5,221 nucleotides of DNA, from contig JAFYMQ010000137.1 of NCBI GenBank assembly GCA_017556565.1, forward strand, positions 1 through 5,221. Direction: 5' to 3'. The position numbers were made by a program, and so were the translations under genes. Each line of letters starts with the position of its first letter. Position 1 is the stretch's first letter. The DNA comes from Clostridia bacterium. GTDB lineage: Bacteria > Bacillota > Clostridia > Oscillospirales > Butyricicoccaceae. Shown piece after piece: positions 1 to 5,221 of this stretch. The notes below the pieces were generated by a model. That model saw only the letters and a program-made list of their open reading frames with translations. It had not been told where the DNA came from and did no database searches.

Positions 1-1
1 G

Positions 2-136
2 TATGATTTCAGAATCAACATCGCAATGTACATCGATCCCACCAAGGTTCTGTTCGCTGAGAACGTCATTCTGCCCGCAGGCGGCTACGTTCCCGGCTTC
101 GGCTTCGGTACCGACTGGATCGCAATTGCTAAGTAA
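2..136 (+). CDS. C-terminal end of an unrecognised protein (5' truncated)
   Basis: The frame is open from base 2 to the TAA at 134-136 and encodes 44 residues. The peptide starts YDFRINIAMYIDP and ends GFGFGTDWIAIAK. It is rich in aromatic residues and glycine, with a Pro-Gly-Gly turn region, and looks like alternating beta strands rather than a helical tail. Codon choice is strongly biased towards AAC, ATC, TTC, GGC, GTT, GCT and AAG, which suggests a well-expressed gene. I do not recognise the family, and too little is present to assign a function. The gene converges on the nitrilase operon and is followed by a terminator-rich spacer. That it is coding rests on the continuous open frame, the codon bias and the terminators placed just after the stop. 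Confidence 0.7.
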   Translation, partial: YDFRINIAMYIDPTKVLFAENVILPAGGYVPGFGFGTDWIAIAK

Positions 137-153
137 TCTTATCCAAGCTTAAC

Positions 154-177
154 AAAGTATTCATCCTAATACTTTTT
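154..177 (+). terminator. AT-rich hairpin, weak terminator candidate
   Basis: AAAGTATT (154-161) pairs perfectly with AATACTTT (168-175) around the loop CATCCT, and the right arm runs into a short T run ending at 177. It lies 17 bases after the stop of the leftmost gene. The 8-bp stem has only one G-C pair, so it would be a weak intrinsic terminator on its own. Confidence 0.35.
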
Positions 178-193
178 CCACTTCCAACTTCGA

Positions 194-231
194 ACACAAA
201 GCCCGATGGGATATCCCATCGGACTTTGTGT
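194..231. repeat. Long perfect-length hairpin (17-bp stem) in the convergent spacer
   Basis: ACACAAAG (194-201) and CCGATGGG (203-210) pair with CCCATCGG (215-222) and CTTTGTGT (224-231) around ATAT. The only break is position 202 against 223, which is a C/A mismatch in plus-strand RNA but a U-G wobble in minus-strand RNA. The hairpin therefore folds better in the minus transcript. Neither side carries a T run immediately after the stem: an A7 run starts at 235 on the plus strand. It could be a backup terminator, a 3'-end stabiliser or a dispersed palindrome. The structure is seen directly; its role is not known. Confidence 0.6.
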
Positions 232-234
232 CTC

Positions 235-283
235 AAAAAAACGTTAAGCCACCGAGTATATATAGTACCTCGGTGGCTTTTTT
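235..283. terminator. Bidirectional intrinsic terminator between convergent genes
   Basis: GCCACCGAG (248-256) pairs perfectly with CTCGGTGGC (269-277), flanked by AA on the left and by T6 (278-283) on the right. In the plus direction this is a standard rho-independent terminator for the leftmost gene. In the minus direction the same stem is followed by TTAACG and T7 (241-235), so it can also end the nitrilase transcript, whose stop codon lies 7 bases beyond the T6 run. Confidence 0.85.
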
Positions 284-289
284 GCGTTC

Positions 290-1192
290 TTATTTGATTT
301 TCAGCCCGAACAGATCGGGGCGTGAGTAATGTCCGCATGCATCAAAATCCAGCCGCGCCGCCGATACCTGAGACAGATCTATCTCTGCTGTCAGTATCTG
401 CTCTTTGTGGTACACGGGTTGCGCCAGATATTTGCCGGTGGGGGAGATGATGCAGCTGCCGCCGGGGCAGATTTCTTCATAGGGCATATCTCCTGCAGAG
501 CGAAGGGAGCTTGGGTACATATCCCGCGTGACAAACTGATTGCAGCTCAGCACAAAACACCTGCCCTCCTGAGCGATGTGCCGTACGGTTGCCTGCCACT
601 CCTTGCGCGAGTCGGCGGTGGGCGCAATATAGACGTTTACGCCCTGCTCGTACAGAGCGGTGCGGGCAAGTGGCATATAATTCTCCCAGCATATCAGGCA
701 GCCGATTTTGCCTATGGGCGTATCAAGCACCAATATATCATCCCTGCCGCCCTCGCCCCACACGCAGCGCTCTGCACCGGTGGGCTTGAGCTTGCGCTTT
801 TTGCCCAGCAATTCGCCCGAGTCGGATATGAGCAGGTTGGTGCAGTAGAGTGTATCGGTCAGCGTGTCTTGCTCGGTAACGCCTATGGATACGTAGCAGG
901 AGCAGTCTTTTGCAGCCTGACACAGCGGTGCAATGTCGCGGGGAATGACCACCGAATTGCGGTGATAGAGCAGATAGTCTTGCCTGCCGCCTGCGTCCGC
1001 GCCGCCGATATGCATGCCAAAGCTGAGTCCGCGGGGATAGCAGGGGACAAACGACTCGGGAAACACCACCAGCCGCGCGCCCATCCCGGCTGCATCGGCA
1101 ATCAGCGATACGGCCTTGGCAATTGTGGCGTCTTTGTCAAACATTACGGGTGATGCCTGCACCACCGCAGCTTTGTATATCATGTCAGCCAT
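290..1192 (-). CDS. Branch-1 nitrilase (carbon-nitrogen hydrolase family)
   Basis: Predicted cytoplasmic nitrilase that hydrolyses an organic nitrile to the carboxylic acid and ammonia. The protein has 300 residues with no signal peptide. The catalytic Glu-Lys-Cys set is present: E46 in VVFPESF, K134 in KRKLKPT, and C168 in GCLICWENY. E141 in the following AERCVWGEG stretch matches the second conserved glutamate. APTADSRKEWQ (190-200), HIAQEGRCFVLS (205-216) and the terminal HYSRPD (288-293) are typical of true nitrilases (branch 1, which includes plant NIT and cyanide/aliphatic nitrilases) rather than amidases or carbamoylases. Start: the frame stays open 29 codons further upstream, but that part lies inside the hexosaminidase gene. 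The ATG at 1192 has a GAGAGGG site (1206-1200) 7 bases away and lies 2 bases after the upstream stop, implying coupled translation. A second ATG three codons on is less likely. The protein ends 7 residues after HYSRPD, without the usual longer tail. The substrate cannot be read from sequence. Confidence 0.93.
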   Translation of the reverse strand: MADMIYKAAVVQASPVMFDKDATIAKAVSLIADAAGMGARLVVFPESFVPCYPRGLSFGMHIGGADAGGRQDYLLYHRNSVVIPRDIAPLCQAAKDCSCYVSIGVTEQDTLTDTLYCTNLLISDSGELLGKKRKLKPTGAERCVWGEGGRDDILVLDTPIGKIGCLICWENYMPLARTALYEQGVNVYIAPTADSRKEWQATVRHIAQEGRCFVLSCNQFVTRDMYPSSLRSAGDMPYEEICPGGSCIISPTGKYLAQPVYHKEQILTAEIDLSQVSAARLDFDACGHYSRPDLFGLKIK

Positions 1193-1194
1193 AC

Positions 1195-2919
1195 TTATGC
1201 CCTCTCTGCCAGCGCCTGCATCTGTCGGAACATTTCTTCTATCCTGCAAAGCTCGCTTTCTTTGCTCTGCTCCAGCCAATGTGCGCGGTATTTGCTCAGC
1301 CAGCTTTCGGTGTCGGTGGTGCGCTCTGTCTTAGTGCCACGCAGCGCCATAAACAGCTCGGCAATGACCGCCGTACCCTCGGCGGCTATGAGCATGGCGC
1401 GGCGGTAGTTGTCTGATGCCCATTTTTGGCTCTCAAGCTCGCACATAAGCTGCTTTGCCTGTTCCACCGCCTCCGTCAGCTCCTCATCGGTGGGGAAGGT
1501 GGCGTAGGGGATCTTGCTCTCATGGGTCAGATCCGACCAAAGCCGTGCAAACTTGAAAAACTGAGCTTTTTCGTGCAGGGTATTGACCTGCCTGAGATAC
1601 TCATAGCCTCGCTCCTGCCGATAAAGCAGCATAGACACGGCATTGTGAAAATCCTCGTCAACAGGCGACCCGAAATCCCACGACTTCTGTGCGCCCACAA
1701 CGATGCCGTACATGGACAGCTCGATGCTGCAGGGGTGTCCGTAATCGCCCCAATTGGTGTTCATCATGCCGTCTGCGGCGTATTTTGCACCAAAAGCCGC
1801 CATATTGCAGATGTTCTGCTCGGCAACTGCGGCATTCTCGCACAGACGGAAATATGCCGAGTTGGAGGGGCAGACAAGCTTCTTTTGGGCTCTGCCCTCA
1901 AGCTTTTGCACCCGTGATTCGGGCGGCTCGGCGGCATAACCCCAGCAGAGCATAATAACGTCGTCGGGGATGGCTTTTGAATGTTCGGGATTGTCGAGGA
2001 ATACCGAGTCCGCCCAGAGCATGACCTTTTTGCCCTTGGATTTGACGTAGTCGATGACTTTTACCATAAAATCTATGTACATTCTGTCCACGTCAATGCC
2101 CAGTGCGGCATTCTTGCCGATTTTCAGGTCAAATGGCTCGTCACCGCACACGTTGACGTACCGGGAAGAAAACAGAGGGATATACTGGTCTATCAGACTT
2201 TTTACAAACTCAAAGCTTTCGGGCAGCGCGGGATTGATGGTGTGATGCTTGAGCGACTCGTACCAGTCCATATACTGGGGCTCGTAGTTGTCAAGCTCAC
2301 GCAGATGGGCATTCTGGGGCAGCTGCAGCATGCGGTACATATGACCGCAGGTGGCAAGCGAGGGCACAAGATCGACAAAATGATCCTCACAGTAGTTGAC
2401 AAGGTCAACTATCTCCTCGGGTGTCAGATAATTGCTCTCGTCAATAGTGCCGTACATCTCGCGGAAGGGGAACGCATGCTCTACATACAGCTGCAGGCCG
2501 TTGAGTTTGTAGAAGGATATATCGTCCACAAGCTGCTTGAGGGATCTGAGTGTGGGCACTCTGCCGCGTGTAACGTCATGATACAATATGCGGTACGGAT
2601 TGGACGGGCTGTCCTCTATCTCGGCGCAGAAGATCTGCTCATTCATAAAAATCTGACGCAAGGTCTGCACACCGTAAAAAGCGCCGTGTACGCCGTCACT
2701 CTCTATCACTATACCGTCGCAGCCCAGATGCAGTCTGTAGCCCTCGCTGTCGCCGCTGCCACAGACAATGCGCAGGGGCAGACCGTCGGGGGATTGGGGC
2801 AGCTTTGATGCCGCATCAAGCAGCCGCCTGTCCTCAATACCGCCGCACAGACGTACGCTGCGGCAGGGCAGAGGGGTGGTGGACAGGGTAATTTTTTGTG
2901 GTGTGGGGATAATATGCAT
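1195..2919 (-). CDS. GH20 beta-N-acetylhexosaminidase, GcnA-like
   Basis: Predicted exo-acting glycosidase that removes terminal beta-linked N-acetylglucosamine or N-acetylgalactosamine; no signal peptide is visible, so it should act in the cytoplasm on imported sugars. Of 574 residues, about 1-105 form the small alpha/beta domain that precedes GH20 barrels (ending GAFYGVQTLRQIF). The barrel begins at YHDVTRGRVPTL (113-124) and KLNGLQLYVEHAFPF (138-152). The adjacent catalytic Asp-Glu pair is D260-E261 in VNVCGDEPFDL. Tryptophans in MLWADS (W302), CWGY (W326) and TNWGDYGH (W390) suit the aromatic sugar pocket. Residues from about 430 on are a helical C-terminal region, as in GcnA-type enzymes. 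The position four before the catalytic Asp is Asn (N256), where many GH20 enzymes have His. The ATG at 2919 has GGAAAGGA (2935-2928) 8 bases upstream. It is first in a two-gene unit with the nitrilase. Exact specificity is uncertain. Confidence 0.88.
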   Translation of the reverse strand: MHIIPTPQKITLSTTPLPCRSVRLCGGIEDRRLLDAASKLPQSPDGLPLRIVCGSGDSEGYRLHLGCDGIVIESDGVHGAFYGVQTLRQIFMNEQIFCAEIEDSPSNPYRILYHDVTRGRVPTLRSLKQLVDDISFYKLNGLQLYVEHAFPFREMYGTIDESNYLTPEEIVDLVNYCEDHFVDLVPSLATCGHMYRMLQLPQNAHLRELDNYEPQYMDWYESLKHHTINPALPESFEFVKSLIDQYIPLFSSRYVNVCGDEPFDLKIGKNAALGIDVDRMYIDFMVKVIDYVKSKGKKVMLWADSVFLDNPEHSKAIPDDVIMLCWGYAAEPPESRVQKLEGRAQKKLVCPSNSAYFRLCENAAVAEQNICNMAAFGAKYAADGMMNTNWGDYGHPCSIELSMYGIVVGAQKSWDFGSPVDEDFHNAVSMLLYRQERGYEYLRQVNTLHEKAQFFKFARLWSDLTHESKIPYATFPTDEELTEAVEQAKQLMCELESQKWASDNYRRAMLIAAEGTAVIAELFMALRGTKTERTTDTESWLSKYRAHWLEQSKESELCRIEEMFRQMQALAERA

Positions 2920-2927
2920 GTCGCTCG

Positions 2928-2935
2928 TCCTTTCC
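2928..2935 (-). promoter_or_regulatory. Ribosome binding site of the hexosaminidase gene
   Basis: GGAAAGGA on the minus strand lies 8 bases before the ATG at 2919 and fixes this start. Confidence 0.7.
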
Positions 2936-2940
2936 GGCTA

Positions 2941-2967
2941 TGCAGGGGAGATATGCCTGCCCCTGCA
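2941..2967 (-). promoter_or_regulatory. Leader hairpin upstream of the hexosaminidase gene
   Basis: TGCAGGGG (2941-2948) and CCCCTGCA (2960-2967) are a perfect 8-bp inverted repeat with an 11-base loop. It lies between the rny terminator and the hexosaminidase ribosome binding site. A short direct repeat overlaps it: on the minus strand GCAGGCAAATAT is followed 14 bases later by GCAGGCATAT. It could be an operator or an mRNA leader structure. I found no convincing promoter in this 62-base gap, so the operon may be expressed from a poor promoter here, one inside rny, or by readthrough. Confidence 0.4.
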
Positions 2968-2980
2968 ATATTTGCCTGCT

Positions 2981-3008
2981 AAAACGGCTCCCGTTTTCAC
3001 GGGAGCCG
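2981..3008 (-). terminator. Intrinsic terminator of rny
   Basis: On the minus strand CGGCTCCCG pairs perfectly with CGGGAGCCG (9 bp, mostly G-C) around TGAAAA and is followed by TTTT (2984-2981). It starts 18 bases after the rny stop codon. The T run is short, so some readthrough into the hexosaminidase gene is possible. Confidence 0.8.
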
Positions 3009-3026
3009 AATGTGTGTGGGTAGATT

Positions 3027-4580
3027 TTATTTTGCGTATTCCACAGCTCTGGTCTCGCGTACAACGTGTACCTTGACCTGACCGGGATAGTTCATCTCGC
3101 CCTCGATCTTGCGGGCAAGGTCGTGAGCCAGAATAACCATATCGTCGTCCTTGACCTCTTCGGGCTTGACGATGATGCGGATCTCGCGGCCTGCCTGGAA
3201 TGCAAAGCACTTCTCAACGCCCTTCATGCCGCTTGCAAGCTCCTCGAGCTTCTCAAGGCGCTTGATATAAGCCTCAAGATTTTCGCGTCTTGCGCCGGGA
3301 CGTGCTGCGGAGACAGCGTCTGCAGCCTGAACGATAAAGTCTGTAACAGTAATGGCGTCAACGTCGCCGTGGTGTGCGTGGATAGCGTGAACGATCTCTT
3401 TCTTCTCGTGGTACTTCTCAGCCAGTTCAACACCCAGATTGACGTGGCTGCCGTCGACCTCGTGGGTGACAGCCTTGCCGATATCGTGGAGCAGACCTGC
3501 GCGCTTTGCAGCGGTGATGTCAGCGCCCAGCTCGGCAGCCAGCAGACCGGCGATATGGGATACCTCGATAGAGTGCTTGAGTACGTTCTGACCGTAGCTG
3601 GTGCGGTAGCGCATACGGCCCAGCAGCTTGATAAGCTCGGGATGTACGCCAGCAACGCCGGTCTCAAAGATAGCGCGCTCACCCTCCTGCTTGATGGTGG
3701 CGTCAACCTCCTTGCGGGCTTTTTCCACCATCTCCTCGATGCGGGCGGGGTGGATTCTGCCGTCTGCGATCAGCTTTTCCAGAGTGATTCGTGCGACCTC
3801 ACGTCTTACGGGATCAAAGCTGGACAGTGTGATAGCTTCGGGTGTGTCGTCGATGATCAGATCGACTCCGATAAGAGTCTCGAGTGTGCGGATGTTTCTG
3901 CCCTCACGGCCGATGATTCTGCCCTTCATTTCGTCGTTGGGCAGGGGAACGACCGATACGGTGACCTCGCTTGCGTGGTCAGCGGCGCAGCGCTGAATAG
4001 CAACCGAGAGGATGTTCTTTGCCTTGGTGTCGCATTCTTCTTTGAGTTCGCGCTCGATTTCTTTCAGCTTGATGGCTGCATCGTGGCGTGCCTCGTCTTC
4101 GACCTGCTTGATGAGGTAGCTTTTTGCCTCTTCAACGGTCATGGAAGATATCTTCTCCAGAATCTCCAGCTGGCTCTTCTTGATGGAGTTGACCTCTTCC
4201 TGCTGTTCCTCCAGCTGCTTTAAGCGGTTGGAGATCTTTTCTTCTTTTGCTTCGATATTCTCGACTTTCTTGTCGAGGGCTTCTTCCTTCTGGACAAGTC
4301 GGCGTTCCTGCTTCTGGATCTCTGCGCGGCGTTCTTTGATTTCCTTCTCGTTTTCAGAGCGGGCGCGGTAGATTTCTTCGCGGGCTTCAACTACGGCTTC
4401 GCGCTTTTTGGCTTCGGCCGATTTGATAGCGTCGTTAAGTATGCGTTTAGCTTCGTCTTCTGCACTGCCTATATCTTTCTCAGCTTTTTTCTTGCGGATG
4501 ATGATTCCTGAGACAATGCCGATACCTACACCAACAACCAGAGCGACAGCCAACAGAATGTACTGTACGGTGGGTGTCAA
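3027..4580 (-). CDS. rny: Ribonuclease Y
   Basis: RNase Y is the membrane-anchored endoribonuclease that starts mRNA decay in many Firmicutes. The 517 residues match the family's usual length of about 520. In order: an N-terminal membrane helix (about 7-28) followed by basic RKKK; a long charged coiled coil (about 33-190); a KH RNA-binding domain with [15 protein letters not shown] (220-234); an HD domain with H336 in LKHSIEVSH and the metal-binding pair H365-D366 in GLLHDIGK, plus HAHHGD (401-406); and the C-terminal family region ending [11 protein letters not shown]. The start is TTG at 4580. There is no other Met until residue 147, and a perfect AGGAGG (4593-4588) sits 7 bases upstream, which decides it. 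The gene has its own promoter and terminator, so it is probably monocistronic. The ymdB-type neighbour often found after rny is absent here. Confidence 0.98.
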   Translation of the reverse strand: MTPTVQYILLAVALVVGVGIGIVSGIIIRKKKAEKDIGSAEDEAKRILNDAIKSAEAKKREAVVEAREEIYRARSENEKEIKERRAEIQKQERRLVQKEEALDKKVENIEAKEEKISNRLKQLEEQQEEVNSIKKSQLEILEKISSMTVEEAKSYLIKQVEDEARHDAAIKLKEIERELKEECDTKAKNILSVAIQRCAADHASEVTVSVVPLPNDEMKGRIIGREGRNIRTLETLIGVDLIIDDTPEAITLSSFDPVRREVARITLEKLIADGRIHPARIEEMVEKARKEVDATIKQEGERAIFETGVAGVHPELIKLLGRMRYRTSYGQNVLKHSIEVSHIAGLLAAELGADITAAKRAGLLHDIGKAVTHEVDGSHVNLGVELAEKYHEKKEIVHAIHAHHGDVDAITVTDFIVQAADAVSAARPGARRENLEAYIKRLEKLEELASGMKGVEKCFAFQAGREIRIIVKPEEVKDDDMVILAHDLARKIEGEMNYPGQVKVHVVRETRAVEYAK

Positions 4581-4587
4581 GATTATT

Positions 4588-4593
4588 CCTCCT
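4588..4593 (-). promoter_or_regulatory. Consensus ribosome binding site of rny
   Basis: AGGAGG on the minus strand sits 7 bases before the TTG start. The perfect site supports use of the weak start codon. Confidence 0.9.
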
Positions 4594-4619
4594 AAAATAT
4601 ATATTAATATAATCCCGCC

Positions 4620-4638
4620 TTTTGCCCTGCAAAAAGCA
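4620..4638 (-). promoter_or_regulatory. Small hairpin and shared word in the rny leader
   Basis: TTTTGC (4620-4625) pairs with GCAAAA (4629-4634) around three bases, within the predicted rny leader of about 70 bases. The adjoining GCAAAAAGCA (4629-4638) recurs as its reverse complement at 4718-4727. It may be an operator half or a leader structure; no function is shown. Confidence 0.35.
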
Positions 4639-4656
4639 AGACTACACCTACTGTAT

Positions 4657-4685
4657 ATTGTATATTGATTAAGTCGCTATGTCAA
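4657..4685 (-). promoter_or_regulatory. Sigma-A type promoter of rny
   Basis: On the minus strand a perfect -35 box TTGACA (4685-4680) is followed by a 17-base spacer and the -10 box TACAAT (4662-4657, 5 of 6 matches to consensus). Transcription should begin near 4650, giving a leader of about 70 bases. A 7-bp tandem repeat TGTATAT (plus strand, 4652-4665) overlaps the -10 box. Confidence 0.85.
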
Positions 4686-4705
4686 GAAATAAATATATAA
4701 TGTCC

Positions 4706-4727
4706 GGGCAAAAAACCTGCTTTTTGC
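4706..4727. repeat. Inverted repeat next to the rightward promoter
   Basis: GCAAAAA (4708-4714) and TTTTTGC (4721-4727) form a perfect 7-bp inverted repeat, ending two bases before the -35 box of the rightward promoter. It shares the words GCAAAAAGCA and TTTTGCCC with the site at 4620-4638, making it a candidate regulator site. It lacks a following T run in either direction beyond the stem, so it is unlikely to be a terminator. Confidence 0.4.
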
Positions 4728-4729
4728 GA

Positions 4730-4758
4730 TTGATTTGAAGGCGCAACAAAGCTATAAT
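4730..4758 (+). promoter_or_regulatory. Sigma-A type promoter of the isomerase/epimerase gene
   Basis: TTGATT (4730-4735) is followed by 17 bases and a perfect TATAAT (4753-4758). Transcription should begin near 4765, about 29 bases before the ATG. Confidence 0.85.
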
Positions 4759-4793
4759 TATAAGTATAAATCAAAAATTACGGAGTGATCACA

Positions 4794-5221
4794 ATGCAGA
4801 TTGGCGCGCAGTTTTATACTATCAGAGATTTTTGCAAAACAACCGAGGATCTGGCACTTTCGCTCAAAAAAATCGCGGATATAGGCTACACCACGGTGCA
4901 GCTGTCGGGCACCTGCGCCTATGACGCCCACTGGATGGCTCAGCAGCTCAAACAAAACGGTCTCAGATGCGTTATTACCCACACCGCTCCCGCCCGCCTG
5001 ACCGGTGAGACAGAACAGGTCATAGCTGAGCACAATATCATCGGCTGCGACTGTGTCGGTCTGGGCAGCTACCGCTTCGAGCAGCCCGAGTGCACTATAG
5101 ATACATTTTTGCAGACCTATACTCCCGTTATGGATGCCGTGCAGGCAGCGGGCAAATATTTTATGTACCACAATCACGCCTTCGAGTTTGACAAAATAGA
5201 CGGCAAGCCGCTGCTGCAGCA
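4794..5221 (+). CDS. Sugar phosphate isomerase/epimerase (xylose isomerase-like TIM barrel), 3' truncated by the window
   Basis: This is the first 142 residues of an AP-endonuclease-2/xylose-isomerase-like TIM barrel, a family of metal-dependent isomerases, epimerases and dehydratases acting on sugars, inositols or their derivatives. The start MQIGAQFYTIRDF is the usual first strand, LKKIADIGYTTVQLSG (24-39) the second strand region, and YHNHAFEF (125-132) carries the HNHxxEF metal-site motif (H126, H128, E131) seen in IolE/YcjR-type members. It has no signal peptide and is predicted cytoplasmic. The ATG at 4794 is preceded by GGAGTG (4782-4787) with 6 bases between, and by a strong promoter. 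The gene is divergent from rny and is the first gene of its transcript. The remaining barrel lies beyond the window, and the substrate cannot be assigned. Confidence 0.9.
   Translation, partial: MQIGAQFYTIRDFCKTTEDLALSLKKIADIGYTTVQLSGTCAYDAHWMAQQLKQNGLRCVITHTAPARLTGETEQVIAEHNIIGCDCVGLGSYRFEQPECTIDTFLQTYTPVMDAVQAAGKYFMYHNHAFEFDKIDGKPLLQ

Noticed and set aside
329..1153. A 274-codon plus-strand open frame opposite the nitrilase gene
   Set aside because: The minus-strand frame carries a complete nitrilase catalytic set; the antisense product is Ala/Gly/Cys-rich without domain features.
1193..1279. An upstream extension of the nitrilase by 29 codons to the ATG at 1279
   Set aside because: The extra residues lie within the GH20 coding end, do not resemble a nitrilase N-terminus, and the ATG at 1192 has a well-spaced ribosome binding site.
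1981..2808. A 275-codon plus-strand open frame opposite the hexosaminidase gene
   Set aside because: It is a shadow of the GH20 gene with no recognisable motif and no start signals.
3066..4223. A 385-codon plus-strand open frame opposite rny
   Set aside because: It is fully antisense to the unmistakable RNase Y gene, its product is a low-complexity mix of Leu, Val, Ala, Cys and Asp without domain motifs, and it has no ribosome binding site or promoter.
4696..4701. TATAAT on the plus strand as a second promoter
   Set aside because: No -35 box lies at suitable spacing: the nearest TTGATT is 25 bases upstream. The promoter at 4730-4758 is far better.
4758..5177. A 139-codon minus-strand open frame at the right end
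   Set aside because: It is antisense to the TIM-barrel gene with the HNHxxEF motif and would run across that gene's promoter and ribosome binding site.

Overview
The window looks like a piece of a Clostridia chromosome, probably an Oscillospiraceae/Ruminococcaceae-type gut Firmicute. The reasons are a membrane-anchored RNase Y with a Firmicute-style AGGAGG ribosome binding site, good sigma-A type promoters, gene bodies of roughly balanced base composition between AT-rich spacers, and a Firmicute-like GcnA-type hexosaminidase. The lineage is an inference from sequence style; no marker here fixes the species.

Layout from left to right. Bases 2-136 are the last 44 codons of an unrecognised plus-strand gene. 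It converges on a minus-strand gene pair. The 153-base spacer between them (137-289) holds three hairpins in a row, the last a clear bidirectional intrinsic terminator. On the minus strand follow a 300-residue branch-1 nitrilase (290-1192) and, upstream of it in the same transcript, a GH20/GcnA-like beta-N-acetylhexosaminidase (1195-2919). The two are separated by only 2 bases, so they are almost certainly translationally coupled. A short leader with an 8-bp hairpin precedes the hexosaminidase. A terminator at 2981-3008 then separates this pair from rny (RNase Y, 3027-4580), also on the minus strand, which starts at TTG behind a perfect AGGAGG.

The 213-base spacer 4581-4793 is a divergent control region. 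It has a near-consensus promoter for rny (TTGACA, 17 bases, TACAAT) and another for the rightward gene (TTGATT, 17 bases, TATAAT), with a pair of shared short words in inverted orientation around them. The rightward gene (4794 to the window end) is the first 142 residues of a sugar phosphate isomerase/epimerase-type TIM barrel with the HNHxxEF metal-site motif.

Functionally, RNase Y is a housekeeping mRNA-decay enzyme and the other genes are accessory metabolism. The most unusual item is the tight pairing of a glycosidase with a true nitrilase, which hints at use of a glycosylated nitrile or of an N-acetylhexosaminide with a nitrile aglycone, but that is a hypothesis. I see no mobile element, CRISPR array, tRNA or rRNA.
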